Assembly: GCA_937880835.1 (NCBI GenBank)
Contig: CALGRN010000262.1
Coordinates: forward strand, 1 to 13,533
Length of the DNA: 13,533 bases
DNA from: an uncultured Prevotella sp.
GTDB taxonomy: Bacteria; Bacteroidota; Bacteroidia; Bacteroidales; Bacteroidaceae
Direction: 5' to 3'
Part shown: positions 13,514 to 13,533 of the stretch, piece after piece
Numbering within the stretch: position 1 is the stretch's first letter
Layout: each line of letters begins with the position of its first letter
Made by a program: the position numbers and the translations under genes
Notes under the pieces: generated by a model
The model's input: only the letters and a program-made list of their open reading frames with translations
Databases searched by the model: none
What the model was told of the DNA's origin: nothing

Positions 13514-13533
13514 TTATTTTCGCTCGTGTGGCT

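Larger units (their letters stand above)
13140..13533. other. Gene-poor right end
   Basis: After rmuC I find no convincing protein gene for 394 bases. The stretch holds the rmuC terminator, the second 22-bp repeat cluster, a possible leftward terminator and nested inverted repeats. On the minus strand a frame without stops runs from the right edge (13532) to a TAG at 13323-13325, about 69 codons. It contains the hairpin and half of the repeats and has no recognisable domain, so I do not call it a gene. Confidence 0.6.

Overview
The window looks like chromosomal DNA of a Bacteroidota bacterium, most likely a Prevotella-type member of the Bacteroidales. The grounds are the gene content (a DUF4831-type secreted protein, a stand-alone AICAR formyltransferase, the hpt-adk-obg-pgeF order), Bacteroidota-style promoters (TAnnTTTG -7 boxes) and the general lack of Shine-Dalgarno sequences. 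The genus is an inference from overall resemblance and was not tested. Nearly all of the DNA is ordinary housekeeping sequence. I see no phage, IS element, CRISPR array, rRNA or tRNA gene.

Layout. Bases 1-1956 hold the 3' part of metG (methionyl-tRNA synthetase), closed by a strong intrinsic terminator. Bases 2194-3375 encode a stand-alone AICAR formyltransferase of purine synthesis, followed by a small, very basic protein of unknown function (3425-3625) and another strong terminator. Next come a cluster of 22-bp repeats and, on the minus strand, a two-gene operon read leftwards: the NAD(P)HX repair enzyme Nnr (6565-5048), then a DUF4831-like secreted protein (5035-3983). A compact divergent promoter region at 6566-6657 separates this operon from a rightward cluster: hpt (purine salvage), adk, obg and pgeF, then a tandem-LytM M23 peptidase gene interrupted by one in-frame TGA codon. 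rmuC (11505-13139) closes the gene-bearing part. It is followed by a terminator, a second cluster of the same 22-bp repeats and a gene-poor right end with nested inverted repeats.

How the genes fit together. The AICAR formyltransferase, Hpt and Adk all act on purine nucleotides: de novo synthesis, base salvage and AMP/ADP/ATP balance. Nnr repairs damaged NAD(P)H. Obg is a ribosome-associated GTPase and is translationally linked to pgeF, whose product corrects peptidoglycan precursors. The M23 gene lies just downstream and, when intact, would encode a cell-wall endopeptidase or activator.

The items most worth a second look are the single nonsense codon that separates the zinc ligands of the M23 protein, the two matching clusters of 22-bp repeats beyond gene terminators (one ending in a perfect 17-bp inverted repeat), a possible short RNA gene in front of the terminator at 3734-3771, and the small lysine-rich ORF. 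I found no convincing new multi-gene system.
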